Positions 1 through 10,285 of a stretch of DNA of 64,000 nt are shown here, piece after piece. A program made the position numbers and the translations under genes. The stretch spans positions 103,664,991 to 103,728,990 of the forward strand of contig NC_080423.1 in NCBI RefSeq assembly GCF_029873635.1, in the 5' to 3' direction. The notes beneath the pieces are model-generated. The model was not told the origin of the DNA, ran no database searches, and was given only the letters and a program-made list of their open reading frames with translations. This DNA comes from Malania oleifera (lineage: Eukaryota; Streptophyta; Magnoliopsida; Santalales; Ximeniaceae). Within the stretch, counting starts at the first letter, position 1. Each line of letters begins with the position of its first letter.

Positions 1-193
1 CCCTCGCGTAACCGAACTCCCGAGCCTAACTCTAGTAATGTAGACCTATTTTACCCCTAACGGGGTAGTCATCACGTATTCTAACCACACTAAAGGTTAG
101 TGGCGATTCCGACCTTTTCCATGATTTTCCTTGAAAATATAATCATTTTAATTTCGCCACCCGGGGCACACGCGCTCCCGGGACGTCGCGACA
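1..193 (+). repeat. 3' end of the 5' LTR of the gag-only element
   Basis: The segment is colinear with 9471-9663 at a constant offset of 9470 and ends in ACA immediately before the primer binding site. The five differences (A/G, G/A, T/C, G/A, G/A) are all transitions, as expected from decay of methylated cytosines. Confidence 0.9.
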
Positions 194-196
194 GCT

Positions 197-214
197 TGGC
201 GACTCCGCTGGGGA
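197..214 (+). other. Primer binding site, tRNA-Arg type
   Basis: TGGCGACTCCGCTGGGGA starts three bases after the LTR end. From memory it is complementary to the 3' end (including CCA) of a plant tRNA-Arg, the primer reported for Ogre/Tat elements. The tRNA match should be confirmed against a tRNA set. Confidence 0.75.
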
Positions 215-1949
215 CTATTAGAGAGTCGAGCCATTAATTAATTAAAAATTATCCCATGTTCAAATTTAATAAATCTTTTAATTACTCATTATTTTGTGAA
301 TATTGTAATTCGTAAATAACCTTAATTAATTGTAAATATCTTGCTTCCATAATTTACAAATAACCCTACTTAATCAAAAATATTTTGTTTCCTAATTGTG
401 TGAATATTAATTATAGATATTTTGTTTCTAAATATTCTGAATAGAGCCTATTAATTGTAAGATATTTTGAATAAGTAGATATTTTGTATACTAATCGTAA
501 ATATTTCGTTTCCTTATTTTTTGTTTTTAAATTTTTTTTCGAATAAACATATTAATTGCATATATTGTGTTTCCTTATCTTTTGAATATATATATTAATT
601 GTAGATATCTTGTGTCCATATTCTTAATAGCATGTGAATAAATGTGGGGATAGCGGGATTAGGTTAAAATTTGAATTCACACACTCTCACTAGCCCTCTA
701 CCCGGGCTTCACCCTTTAGGATTAGAAAGGAGCACAGTACCGTTAGCCCTCTTGGGACAAGGTTCTTGGGGGCGCGCGAACCACTCCGCTCAGTTTGAAC
801 TTTGTCCAAGCCCATTGGGTGAGGATAGGGTTTAGGCTGGGAACCTTTGTATATAGGGATTAGAGCTTACCCACACATACTTGTATATAGTTTTCCTTAA
901 CTAGGATAGTGCCATGACAAACCCTGTATATACATACCTACCCTAGGTTGGGACATCCTTATCCCCATACCGTCTATTGTATATATGCTGTGAGATACCT
1001 TGTATTATACCATGCATGCTGCATCCATTTTAGACTTACATACTACTTAGCCAGTATTCTAAAAAAGCCCAATAATGAGACCATGGTCCATCCTTTCAAA
1101 AAAAAAAAAAAGGAAGCACTTGACCCAAACATTTTAAAAATATGGGTCGGCCCAACCTTTTTCAAATAACTCAGGCCCAATTCTTTAAAAACAAATCTTG
1201 AGCCTGACCTTTTCCTAAGCAAAAACTCGGCCCATGCCTAAGTTTCAAAAAGGGGCAAACCTAGATTTCAAAAGAGGACTTCAACCCCATTGCCTAAAAA
1301 TTTGGGCCAACATTTTTTCAAGTAATCCAAGCCCAATTCCTTTTCAACTAGGGCCTTAACCCATCATGAAATAGCTCGAAGCCCATATTTTAAAATACTT
1401 GAGGCCCAAGTGCACACTAAAGTCCACAAGTCCACATTGAATGAATCCAGTGGGTTGACTAGCCTCGGTCAACCCCAACCTCAGAACATAATTTGACCCT
1501 TTATAGAATCTGAGGTACATGGACCATCATCAAGGAAATGAATGGGTAAGGGAGAAATTGAATTGAAATCGTGGCCCATCAATGGTCATGTTAATCTTGA
1601 CCCGTCTCATTAGTAAGATTTTTCTAGAATTCTAGCTAAGTAGTAATTTAGGACATTATATTCATGCATTTCATTTCATACATAGTCATGCACGATAGGC
1701 TGCATGCATGTTTATATCTTTGTTTGTGTATATAAGTGCACTAGTTGCATCCAAGCATAAACACCCATTGCATACCCTAATCATGCATCAAAACACTTTC
1801 ACTCATGCCGTACATAATTGTGCATTCATGGTTCTAAAAAAGGAAATTTTTTGGTTTTCAGTTCCTATTTAAAGAGGTGGTTTGAGTAATATAAAGCAAT
1901 AATTGAGACCACCACGCATCAGTACAATACCAGGCGAAAAGCGAGAGAA
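215..1949 (+). other. Untranslated leader of the gag-only element
   Basis: About 1.7 kb separates the primer site from the gag start. The first 450 bases are AT-rich with repeats built on ATATTTTGTTTCCT-like blocks. Positions 1060-1420 carry degenerate blocks around GGCCCAA plus CTTTTCAAA. Short ORFs such as the one at 948-1169 have no recognisable product. No other feature seen. Confidence 0.5.
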
Positions 1950-3425
1950 ATGAGTGAACAATTGGAAAATAGAGTCCTGGGTCTAGAACAAGGACAAGAA
2001 GAGATGAATGACAAAATAAGTAAGGTTCTGGAGTTACTGATGAACAAGGGAAAGGCAGTGCATATTGATCCCGAAGTAGATGTGGACCCCGCTCATCCCC
2101 CAGGGTTCATCCCAGATCATGGACAAACATCAATTCCGCCACCTGGTGTCATGGGGGGTCCACCGCCAAGTATGCCTCCTTTCATCCCTGCTATGCCAGC
2201 ACAGGGGTTCCTAGTGGTAGGAACTCCTCCGTTAGTACCGTCTGATATGGGAATAAGCAAATCTGAGGCTGAGCGTCGCTGCGACGTATTAGAAGAGCGC
2301 TTAAAAGCAATGGAGGGTTCTAATACTTTCGATTCAGTTAATCCAAATGACCTTTGCTTGGTGCCTAAAGTCACCCTACCACCAAAGTTCAAAATGCCAG
2401 ACTTTGAAAAGTTTGACGGGACCCGGTGCCCTCGAACACATCTAGTGATGTACTGCCAAGCAATGGCCGCTTACTCGGACGATGAAAAACTAATGATGCA
2501 TTGCTTTCAAAGCAGTTTGACTGGATCCGCTATCCGTTGGTACATTCAACAAGATAAGGCTCGGGTCCGCACTTGGAAGGACTTGGCTAGTGCCTTTATC
2601 ACTCACTACCGCCATGTGACGGAAATGGCGCCTGATCGCATGACTCTACAAGAGATGGAGAAGAAATCCACCGAAACATTCAGAGAATATGCTTATAGGT
2701 GGAGGGATATGTCGATCCAAGTGGACCCCCCGGTGAGTGACCGAGAGGCCATCTCCTTGTTCGTGAGCACATTAAAAGACCCCTACCATATGCACCTTCG
2801 GGGAGCAACTCCCCATGATTTTATGGACATTGTGGCTGCGGGAGGAAGAATTGAAGGTGATATCAAGGCAGGCATAGTCAAGGATAGCGGCATAGAAAAT
2901 GGTTTAGGCAAAAGGTGGACTAATAGGGAGAAAGAAGAAAAGGCACAAATGATACAGGGGCAATTTAATTGGAAGAATCAGTACACCAGAGGTGGGAACC
3001 AATGGCCCAAGAGAAACTTTGGTTTTGAGCCCATGGTAAATTAAACGGCGCATACAGGCACAAGGCCCCAGATTGTTCACTCTGGTCCACTGAATCAGCA
3101 AACACAAGATAGGTTTGTGACCAGAAACTTCCGAAGGGTGGACCCCATTCCCATGACATATGCCGAATTATTTCCTCAGCTGCGGGAAAAGGGGATGGTA
3201 TCTGCAATCCCTAGGACGCCCGTTGCGAACCCTCCTCCACAGTGGTATGATCCTGGGGTTCATTGTGAGTACCATGCTAACTCTCCTGGCCATACTATTG
3301 ACCGATGTTGGGCTTTCAAGCATAAGGTGCAATCGTTAAGAGACGCAGGATGGTTAGCTTTTGATGATAAGCAACCGGGAGTCCAGGGGAATCCTTTGCC
3401 CAAACACGAGGAAGGAAGTGGTTAA
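1950..3425 (+). pseudogene. Tat-type retrotransposon gag, one premature stop
   Basis: The frame from ATG 1950 runs 364 codons to a TAA at 3042-3044, then stays open in the same frame to the stop at 3425, so one nonsense change splits a gag of about 490 residues. The N-terminus (residues 1-35) is a heptad-like coiled coil, followed by a Pro/Gly-rich linker. The retrotransposon gag core lies at about residues 140-310, with the hallmark LPPKFKMPDFEKFDG entry and the Y-x-WR-x(2)S block near 250. Past the stop, around 3270-3340, is a Tat-style zinc-knuckle-like motif C-x2-YH-x4-GH-x4-C. Gag packages element RNA in virus-like particles. The start sits in GAGAAATG after a long leader. The stop would remove the nucleic-acid-binding end, so the product is probably non-functional. 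Confidence 0.85.
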
Positions 3426-5389
3426 CATATCAGGGAGGTTCCTAAATCAATGGTTTCAGTTGTTGTCCACCAAGGCTAAAGTGATGGAGTACCAAACTTT
3501 TGACTATCTAATCCTTTTTAGTTGATGTTCTTTTGTTTTCCATTATTATTTGCTTTTTGTAATCCGTGGACGCTTGTGTCTCGGAATAGTTTCTATATTC
3601 AATAAAATGAGTCATGCATTTCGTTATCTCACTTGCATCATGAGTCCAATTGCCAAATTCTGTTTGCTTATGTTTCATACCAAAATAGGGAAAGTAATAT
3701 TGCTAGTGTTCATGAGTTAGAAAGAGATGTTCAAGGATGAAACAATCATTAAATTCAAATGTTATGAAGAAGCATCTTACCTTCCAAGGAATTCAACGAA
3801 GCGGCTGCACTGTTCTAATAATTTCCTATCAATTAATCACTCATGTTTTGATCAAATGATGGATGGCCCTCTTTGGCCGACCAGTTATCCCTAAAAAGAA
3901 CCCAAACAATGATTTACCATTTGTCAACCAAATTGAGCCTTTATGTTAAACCAGCTTTTTCTTAAAAGTCAGATCATCAAAAATCCAACCTGGGTTTGGG
4001 TCCCTTAGCGTTTGGCAAATCATTTGAGACAATAGTCGTTACCAAAAGGATGGCAGGCCATTGTTCTGCTACCCAAAAGAAAGTCAAAGAAGAAAATCCC
4101 TTGCAACCCCTTTTGAGCCTGAAAGATTCATTTCTTGATTAACCCGTCAAAGGATCACACTCCACATTGGGGCAATTTTTTTTTAAAAAAAAAAGATTGG
4201 TCCCAATTGAAGTTCAAATGAAAATGAAGTCAGGATTCCTTTATAAAAGAAAAAGTGAAAGTTGTAGTAAAAGAAGGAAAAGAAGATGAAAAGGGAGAAG
4301 AAAGAAAAATATGGGACATACTACATATGTGATCTTTGACCAAATTACCCTCGATGAAATTGATAAATTTTGAGCCTTATTTAAATCTTTCTTTCTTCAA
4401 CCCATACCCTTAGCCTACATTACAGTCCAAATGAAAGTCCTGACCAGATTGGTATACATTGCTGTCTTAAATGATTTGTCAAACTCAATGCTGAGTCTGA
4501 ACTACGTAATGAGCTGATCCTGAAAAGGTACGTAGGCAGCTTGTTTAAATAACAAGTTCGGTCAACATCTTGCAAAGTGCCTAAAATCGAACTGGGGGCA
4601 TAAAACATTATTTGGGGTGGTATTTTTAAGCCTTAGTTTTCCTTTTATTCTGAAAACCTACATCCCAAAGCTTACGTTTCGTCCAGAGTCTTAAAGACCA
4701 TCTTGAGATCAAAATATGGGTTGATGAAACTGGGGCAGTTGAAGAGAATGACAGTCGTCCAGGCTAGGAAATCAACGTTATACGGCTCTTGAATACTGGT
4801 ATGAATTTTCCCCTATGATAGCATTGAAACATGGTAAACATTTATTTTGTGCAGAGGGCCTTTTGATTTAGCAAGTTGATGTCATAGTTGCATAATCATT
4901 CATCGTTCCTTTTAAAAAAAAAAAAAGAAAAAAAAAGAAAAGGAAACCTTCTTACTCTTCAGAATGTTAAAAGAGGATAGATAGTCAAAAGGTTTCAAAA
5001 TCCCTAGTAGTTTCTACAACAAGATACTTGTGGAGAAAAAGCAGCCTAACTGGGGCAAATGTTATGTCAAGTTACAAAGAGAATCCAACAATAGAGTCAA
5101 GATCAGTGGCAGATGAATTTAACTGGGGCAAATTTTGAGTTGAGTCTCAGTAGGTCCCATTCAAGCACCTTCTTATCAGATTGGAATATGAAATCAAAGT
5201 CAAGATCAGCTGTAGGTCCATTCAACTGGGGTAGATTTTGTGATTTTCATTTGAGCTCAGTCAATCACTTTTATGACTGGATGAATAAAGAAGATTAAGC
5301 CAAGATCAGTTACAGATCCATTCAAATATGGCGAGCTTCATGTAGAGACCAAAGATGAGGTCATTGATCACAAGCGCATTGGGAGAAAA

Positions 5390-5790
5390 GATTCATGCAT
5401 TGTCATGCATTACCCCAAATTTCATGCATTGTCACACATTTCATGCATTACCTAAATTTCATATATTGTCATGCATTTCATGCATTACCATACATCTCAT
5501 GAATTGCCATGTACTTTATGCATCACCTAAATTTCATGCATTGCCATGCATTCCATGCATTACCATACATCTCATGCATTACCATGCATTTCATGCATTA
5601 TCTACATTTCATGCATTATCATCCATTGCATGCAGTACCTACATTTCATGTATTCCATACATTTCATGCATTGCCTTATATTTCACACATTACCACACAT
5701 CTCATGCATTGCATGTATTACCATGCATCCCATACATTGTCATGCATTTCACGCGTTACCATACATCTTATGCATCACCATTGTGCGTTT
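5390..5790 (+). repeat. CATGCAT-rich minisatellite
   Basis: About 400 bp of irregular repeats of 12-20 bp built on TTTCATGCATT joined by ACCATACATC or GTC spacers. All three forward frames stay open because of the composition, giving Met/His/Cys-rich ORFs (5355-5828, 5509-5883, 5546-5839) that I regard as artefacts. The motif contains the RY element core CATGCA many times. Confidence 0.85.
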
Positions 5791-6220
5791 CATACATTAC
5801 ACAAAAAAACAAAAATGCATACATATGATCACAAGTTAGTAACATGCATATCAATAGCCACATATCACTACATTATAAGTTAGCAACATGCATACATATA
5901 GCAGCATATCATTGCATTCTAGCAGCACAAGCAGCAATAGAGCACTCTTCACACTTGTCTTAAGCTTTCGAACGATTATTTGACATCCTTGATGGAGAGA
6001 TTTCAGTTGTGTTGGGGTAACTGACCCCAAGCACACATTGGTTTACTTGGAAAACTAGGGAAAGTTGACCCCAGACACACGTTGATTTATTTTGAAAGGG
6101 GGCAACAGATCCCAAAGATAGGGGATTCACTCATTGACATTCGGATTTTACCCCAAGTGCATTTTCCAAATAGAGTAACAACTTTCCCGACTTTGCTTTC
6201 ACACCTTGTTACTGGTTGAG

Positions 6221-6418
6221 ATGGCTGGATCATCATGTCCCTACGGTTCGGATTCTTACATTCGAAGCAAGCCATCATTGTGTCCCATGGCTGGATCGTC
6301 GTGTCCCTACTGCTTGGATTCTTACATTCGAAGCAAGCCATCATTGTGTCCCATGACTGGATCATCGTGTCCCTACGGCTCGGATTCTTACATTCGCAGC
6401 AAGCCATCCCTGTGTACC
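6221..6418 (+). repeat. 66-bp tandem repeat, three copies
   Basis: Copies start at 6221, 6287 and 6353, each beginning ATGRCTGGATCRTC, with a partial fourth copy after 6419. Because 66 is a multiple of three, ORFs stay open on both strands (6087-6422 minus, 6206-6481 and 6235-6591 plus). These are not credible genes. Confidence 0.9.
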
Positions 6419-6664
6419 TCAACCTGGATTCTTACATTCAGTGCAGATCGTCTCTGGTTGGCAGAAATAAACAACTCTTGATTAACCTGAAAAGCCATAG
6501 AGCGTTGAATGGCTTGGCTAAAATAGGTGTCTTTTATCTTTGCAGGCTTATTGCTACAAAAAACGTAGGAGAGTTCCTACCGTTACATTGAAGCAACTAA
6601 GCCTACAAAGAAGGGCAGCTGTAGACACCCTATTTTTGCCCTAGCCAAATAGAACACTGGGTCC

Positions 6665-6671
6665 CCTTTTA

Positions 6672-6711
<40 letters not shown>

Positions 6712-6909
6712 TTATTATTATTATTATTATTAATTTATTATTATTATTTTCCTATATTATTAGTACTTTACTATTATTTTTCTAGTATTTTTATTATTAT
6801 TATTATTATTATTTTTCATTGTTATTATTATTACTAGTACTTTTATTATCTTTATTTCATTTTTTACTTTACTATAATTATTTTTATTTTTCATTTATTG
6901 TTTTTGATA

Positions 6910-6968
<59 letters not shown>

Positions 6969-7190
6969 TTAGCATTAGTATGCTATTTTGGCTATTATTA
7001 TTTTTATTATTATTTTTAGTATTATTGCTTTATTTTTATTAATATTAATACTATTATTATTTTACCAATAGTATCTTAGTTTTTATTTTTACTATAATTA
7101 TTTATTATTATTAGTAGTAGTATTATTATTATTACCCTATTGATACTAATATTATTATGATAATTATTATTATTATTATTTCCTTTTTCA
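6665..7190 (+). repeat. (TTA)n / ATT-rich microsatellite tract inside the 3' LTR
   Basis: Several interrupted runs of the trinucleotide TTA, the longest near 6673-6712 and 6911-6957. The ORF at 6819-7019 is a poly-Leu product of this repeat. Confidence 0.9.
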
Positions 7191-7279
7191 TTATTACCAT
7201 AAGAATAAAAGAATAAAAAAAAGAAAAAGAAAAATAAAATCCCTAAAGGAAAGTTGTTTTAGGGTTTTGGAATTTTTTT

Positions 7280-7287
7280 TATATAAT
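7280..7287 (+). promoter_or_regulatory. Candidate TATA box of the LTR promoter
   Basis: TATATAAT occurs in the LTR after the TTA tract and before a pyrimidine-rich, higher-GC stretch that could be the transcribed leader. This is a position and composition argument only. Confidence 0.35.
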
Positions 7288-9101
7288 GGCAATAAGGGTT
7301 CACACAAGAGGGGGAGGCGGAGCACGGACAGCACAGCGGAGGCGCACAGGAAACCAAAGAAAAAAAAAAAGAGTCTGCTTCTTCTTCTTCTTCTTCCAGA
7401 ACACCCGTCATCTTCTTCCCTCTTCCCCTTGATCTCTGGCCACTCCCATCAACTCCGACAACCCCAGCAGCCATTGGAGGTACGCACACAGCATCTAACA
7501 CACGCAGCAGCAACAACCACCGTCGCCCCAGCCACCACAGCCGAGAGCCACTCAGCTTTGCAGCCCCTCTGCACAGCTCCGGCAACACCATTGCTACCTC
7601 CTTCATCCTCACACTCCACCAACATCCAGCAGATTCCACGGCCACGCAGCTCTAGCAATCCTCCCAGCCACCGAAGCCTGCTGCTTCTTCTCTGCGCACA
7701 GGTCCTGCTGCTGCCGCATGAACCGCCACCTCTCCGGCCACTTATAGTCGCCGTCGCTTCCCCACAAGCCTCCAGCAACCATCGCCGTCTCTGGCATCCT
7801 TCCCCGTGCCGTCAGCCCACGGTGAGTCTCCTGCCCTTCCGCATGCAAACACGTGAATACACACGCACACAAACACGATGCACACACACACACACGCTGA
7901 AACTCACAGTGAGTTTCCTGCCTTCAGACACACACACAACACTCATACCTTTTTTTTTATATATTTTATTTTATTAAATGTTTGTATACCCCTTGTGATA
8001 ATCCATGATCAGTTTTCATTTTATTTTATTGTAGGTTTTATTTTTTTTTTTATTTTTTTTAATTTTCCTGCAACATGTGTCTCAGAATTTAATGTCCATG
8101 TTCATATTTTGTGATATTTATTGCAATCTTGAGGTTTATATTGTTATCATATGAGTTTAAAGGTTTTAATATTAATATCCATATTAATTTTTTATTTTTA
8201 TTTTTTTTTCTAGTGTATCATTGTTTATATAAAATAATTACTGTCATGTTGTAAAGTATTTATTAAGGTGTTTTTCACATTATATGTGTATTATTATTAT
8301 GGTCTTATTTTATTTATTTATTTATTTTTTTGGGTATTTATGATTTATTGTTATAAATTAACTTTAGTATTGACATCATGTTTTATATATGTGTAAACTT
8401 TTTATATGTTTTAATGACTAGTATACATGTTCATATTTTCACTTCTTGTTATATTATTCAAAGTTCTAGATTTGCAGTTGTATTATTCAAACTCTCATTA
8501 TCTTCATATTATTGCATATATTGTATATTTATTTTAGGGATTGGCTAATTCCATAATTTCATCTTATTTGTTTACATGTTTGTTTTTAACTTTTAGGGTT
8601 TGATTTATTGGCGAGTTCTTAAATGTTTCCTTATTCTTAATATTAGGGTTTGTTAGTGCTATGTTAAAGTTTTGATTATTTATAATTAGGGTTTTGCATG
8701 TATTTGTTAAATGTATTATTATCATATTGTATAGTTATTAAAATTATGATATATATGTATTATTAGTATAGTAGTATTATTATGGTATAATATTAATATT
8801 TACGTATTAAGATATGTATATTATTGTGGTATATGTGTATTAGTATTCTAGTAGTATTGTTATAATATATGTGTATTACTATTGCTAATAGTGTGATATA
8901 GGTATATTATCATTCTAATAATATTATTATTGTACAATGTTAGTACTTACGTGTTACGATATATAATATTAAAATATTGTTTTAACATTTATATGTTATT
9001 AATATTATGAGATATATATATATATATATATGTATCACTATCATAGTAGAATAGTTATTACATGTAGTGTATTATCATTATGATGTATTAGCCTTATTAT
9101 T

Positions 9102-9146
<45 letters not shown>

Positions 9147-9663
9147 TATTTTTTACTATTTTCTATGTTTCTATTGTATTACAATATTTACTATTTCTAG
9201 TATTTTTGTATTATTGTATTAAGTATTTTCGTATTTATATCCCTATGATTTTAATGCGGGGGTATGAGCCTTCGGGCTTCACGTACCTTAAAGCTCTGAG
9301 GGAATATATGTATATATTTATTTATATATTTATTTATTTATTTTTCATATGTAATTATAAATTCATAAAAAATGAGTAATTTAAAGACTTATTAGATTAA
9401 CTTAGGGATAATTTCAGATTAATTAGGTACCGTTCGTAAGAACGGGCGCGTAGGGGGTGCTCGTACCTTCCCCTCGCGTAACCGAACTCCCGAGCCTAAC
9501 TCTGGTAATGTAGACCTATTTTACCCCTAACGGGGTAGTCATCACGTATTCTAACCACACTAAAGGTTAGTAGCGATTCCGACCTTTTCCACAATTTTCC
9601 TTGAAAATATAATCATTTTAATTTCGCCACCCGGGGCACACGCGCTCCCGGGACATCGCGACA

Positions 9664-10285
9664 ATACCCATATGCATTCTTGATTTCAGGAAGAGCTGAC
9701 GGCCACCCACATAGCAGTCCCATACCAAATATATTACATAGCCTCACTTATGGTGAAGGAATACCATGGTTACATACGCAGTGTCTTAGGAGCTCACAAG
9801 ATCACAACACTCTCCCAGAGACTAACCACACATCAACACTACAATAACAAAAACATTACATATCTAGACATACTAATCCAGCAACCAAAACTATTACTCA
9901 CCTGAACAGTTGTGGATATTTCCAATGTATTTCCGTCTCCAATTCCTAAGAAGCTTCCTCAACCATGTGATTCCACCACAACACTTTCACTAATGGTATC
10001 TCTTTGGTATGCAACTTCTGAATTTTATGGTCTAGAATTTGAACAGGTATCTCTTCATACACCAAAACATCCCCAATCTCGATCTAGAGATTCGTAACTA
10101 ATCACATGAGATGGATTTGGTACGTACCTCCTCAACATGGATACGTGAAACACATTGTGGATCCTAGAGAGCGTTGGGGGTAGTGCAATCCTGTAGGCTA
10201 CCGGGCCCACTCATTCAAGTACCTCGAATGGCCTGATCTACCTTGGGCTCAGCTTGCCCTTCTTCCCGAATCTCATCACTCCTTT
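9664..10285 (-). pseudogene. Fragment of a chromovirus (Tekay-like) pol 3' end and 3' untranslated region
   Basis: The segment is colinear with 44525-45050 of the chromovirus in this window. On the minus strand the chromodomain start (YEEIPVQILD) is readable near 10030-10060, preceded by decayed integrase C-terminus and followed by the 3' untranslated part down to 9664. Several frameshifts and stops are present. Similarity stops at about 10285, where copia sequence begins on the opposite strand. The apparent ORF 9912-10097 on the plus strand is antisense to this fragment. Confidence 0.75.

Larger units (their letters stand above)
3426..6619 (+). other. Non-coding internal region replacing pol, ending in a polypurine tract
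   Basis: No pol motif is seen on either strand. The stretch has A-rich runs (4172-4190, 4910-4945), repeats of an AACTGGGGCA-like motif (about 4573, 4731, 5046, 5120, 5224), the CATGCA minisatellite and a 66-bp repeat, both listed separately. It ends in the purine-rich AAAGAAGGGCAGC at 6607-6619, the likely plus-strand primer. Small ORFs here lack family similarity. Confidence 0.6.
1..9663 (+). mobile_element. Gag-only LTR retrotransposon (TR-GAG type, Tat-like gag), 5' LTR cut by window start
   Basis: Positions 1-193 match 9471-9663 with five differences, all transitions, so they are the inner end of the 5' LTR and the end of the 3' LTR. The internal part runs from the primer site at 197 to the polypurine tract before 6620. 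The only coding capacity is a Tat-like gag; no protease, reverse transcriptase, RNase H or integrase similarity is visible in any frame between 3426 and 6619. With LTRs of 3044 bp the full element would be about 12.5 kb. Elements with gag but no pol are known in plants as TR-GAG or LARD-like and depend on pol from relatives. About 2.6% LTR divergence over this short overlap suggests a fairly young insertion. Target duplication cannot be checked because the left end is outside the window. Confidence 0.85.
6620..9663 (+). repeat. 3' LTR of the gag-only element, 3044 bp
   Basis: It begins TGTAGACACCC directly after the polypurine tract and ends GCGACA at 9663. It is very AT-rich and holds a long TTA microsatellite, a CT-rich stretch near 7375-7400, a CA run near 7860-7940, and (AT)n runs near 9015-9035 and 9104-9140. 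Apparent ORFs such as 7267-7977 are low-complexity and I do not call them genes. Confidence 0.85.

Noticed and set aside
197-214. Possible tRNA gene fragment
   Set aside because: Only the last 18 bases match a tRNA 3' end in complement, at the exact place of a primer binding site.
948-1169. 73-codon ORF in the leader of the gag-only element
   Set aside because: No family similarity, ends in a poly-A run coding poly-Lys, and lies in non-coding leader.
5355-5883. Three overlapping Met/His/Cys-rich ORFs
   Set aside because: All three frames are open because of the CATGCAT minisatellite; no real codon structure.
7267-7977. 236-codon Pro/Ser/Thr-rich ORF in the 3' LTR
   Set aside because: Low-complexity CCA/CAC/CTT sequence; the opposite strand is equally open and the 5' LTR is outside the window for comparison.
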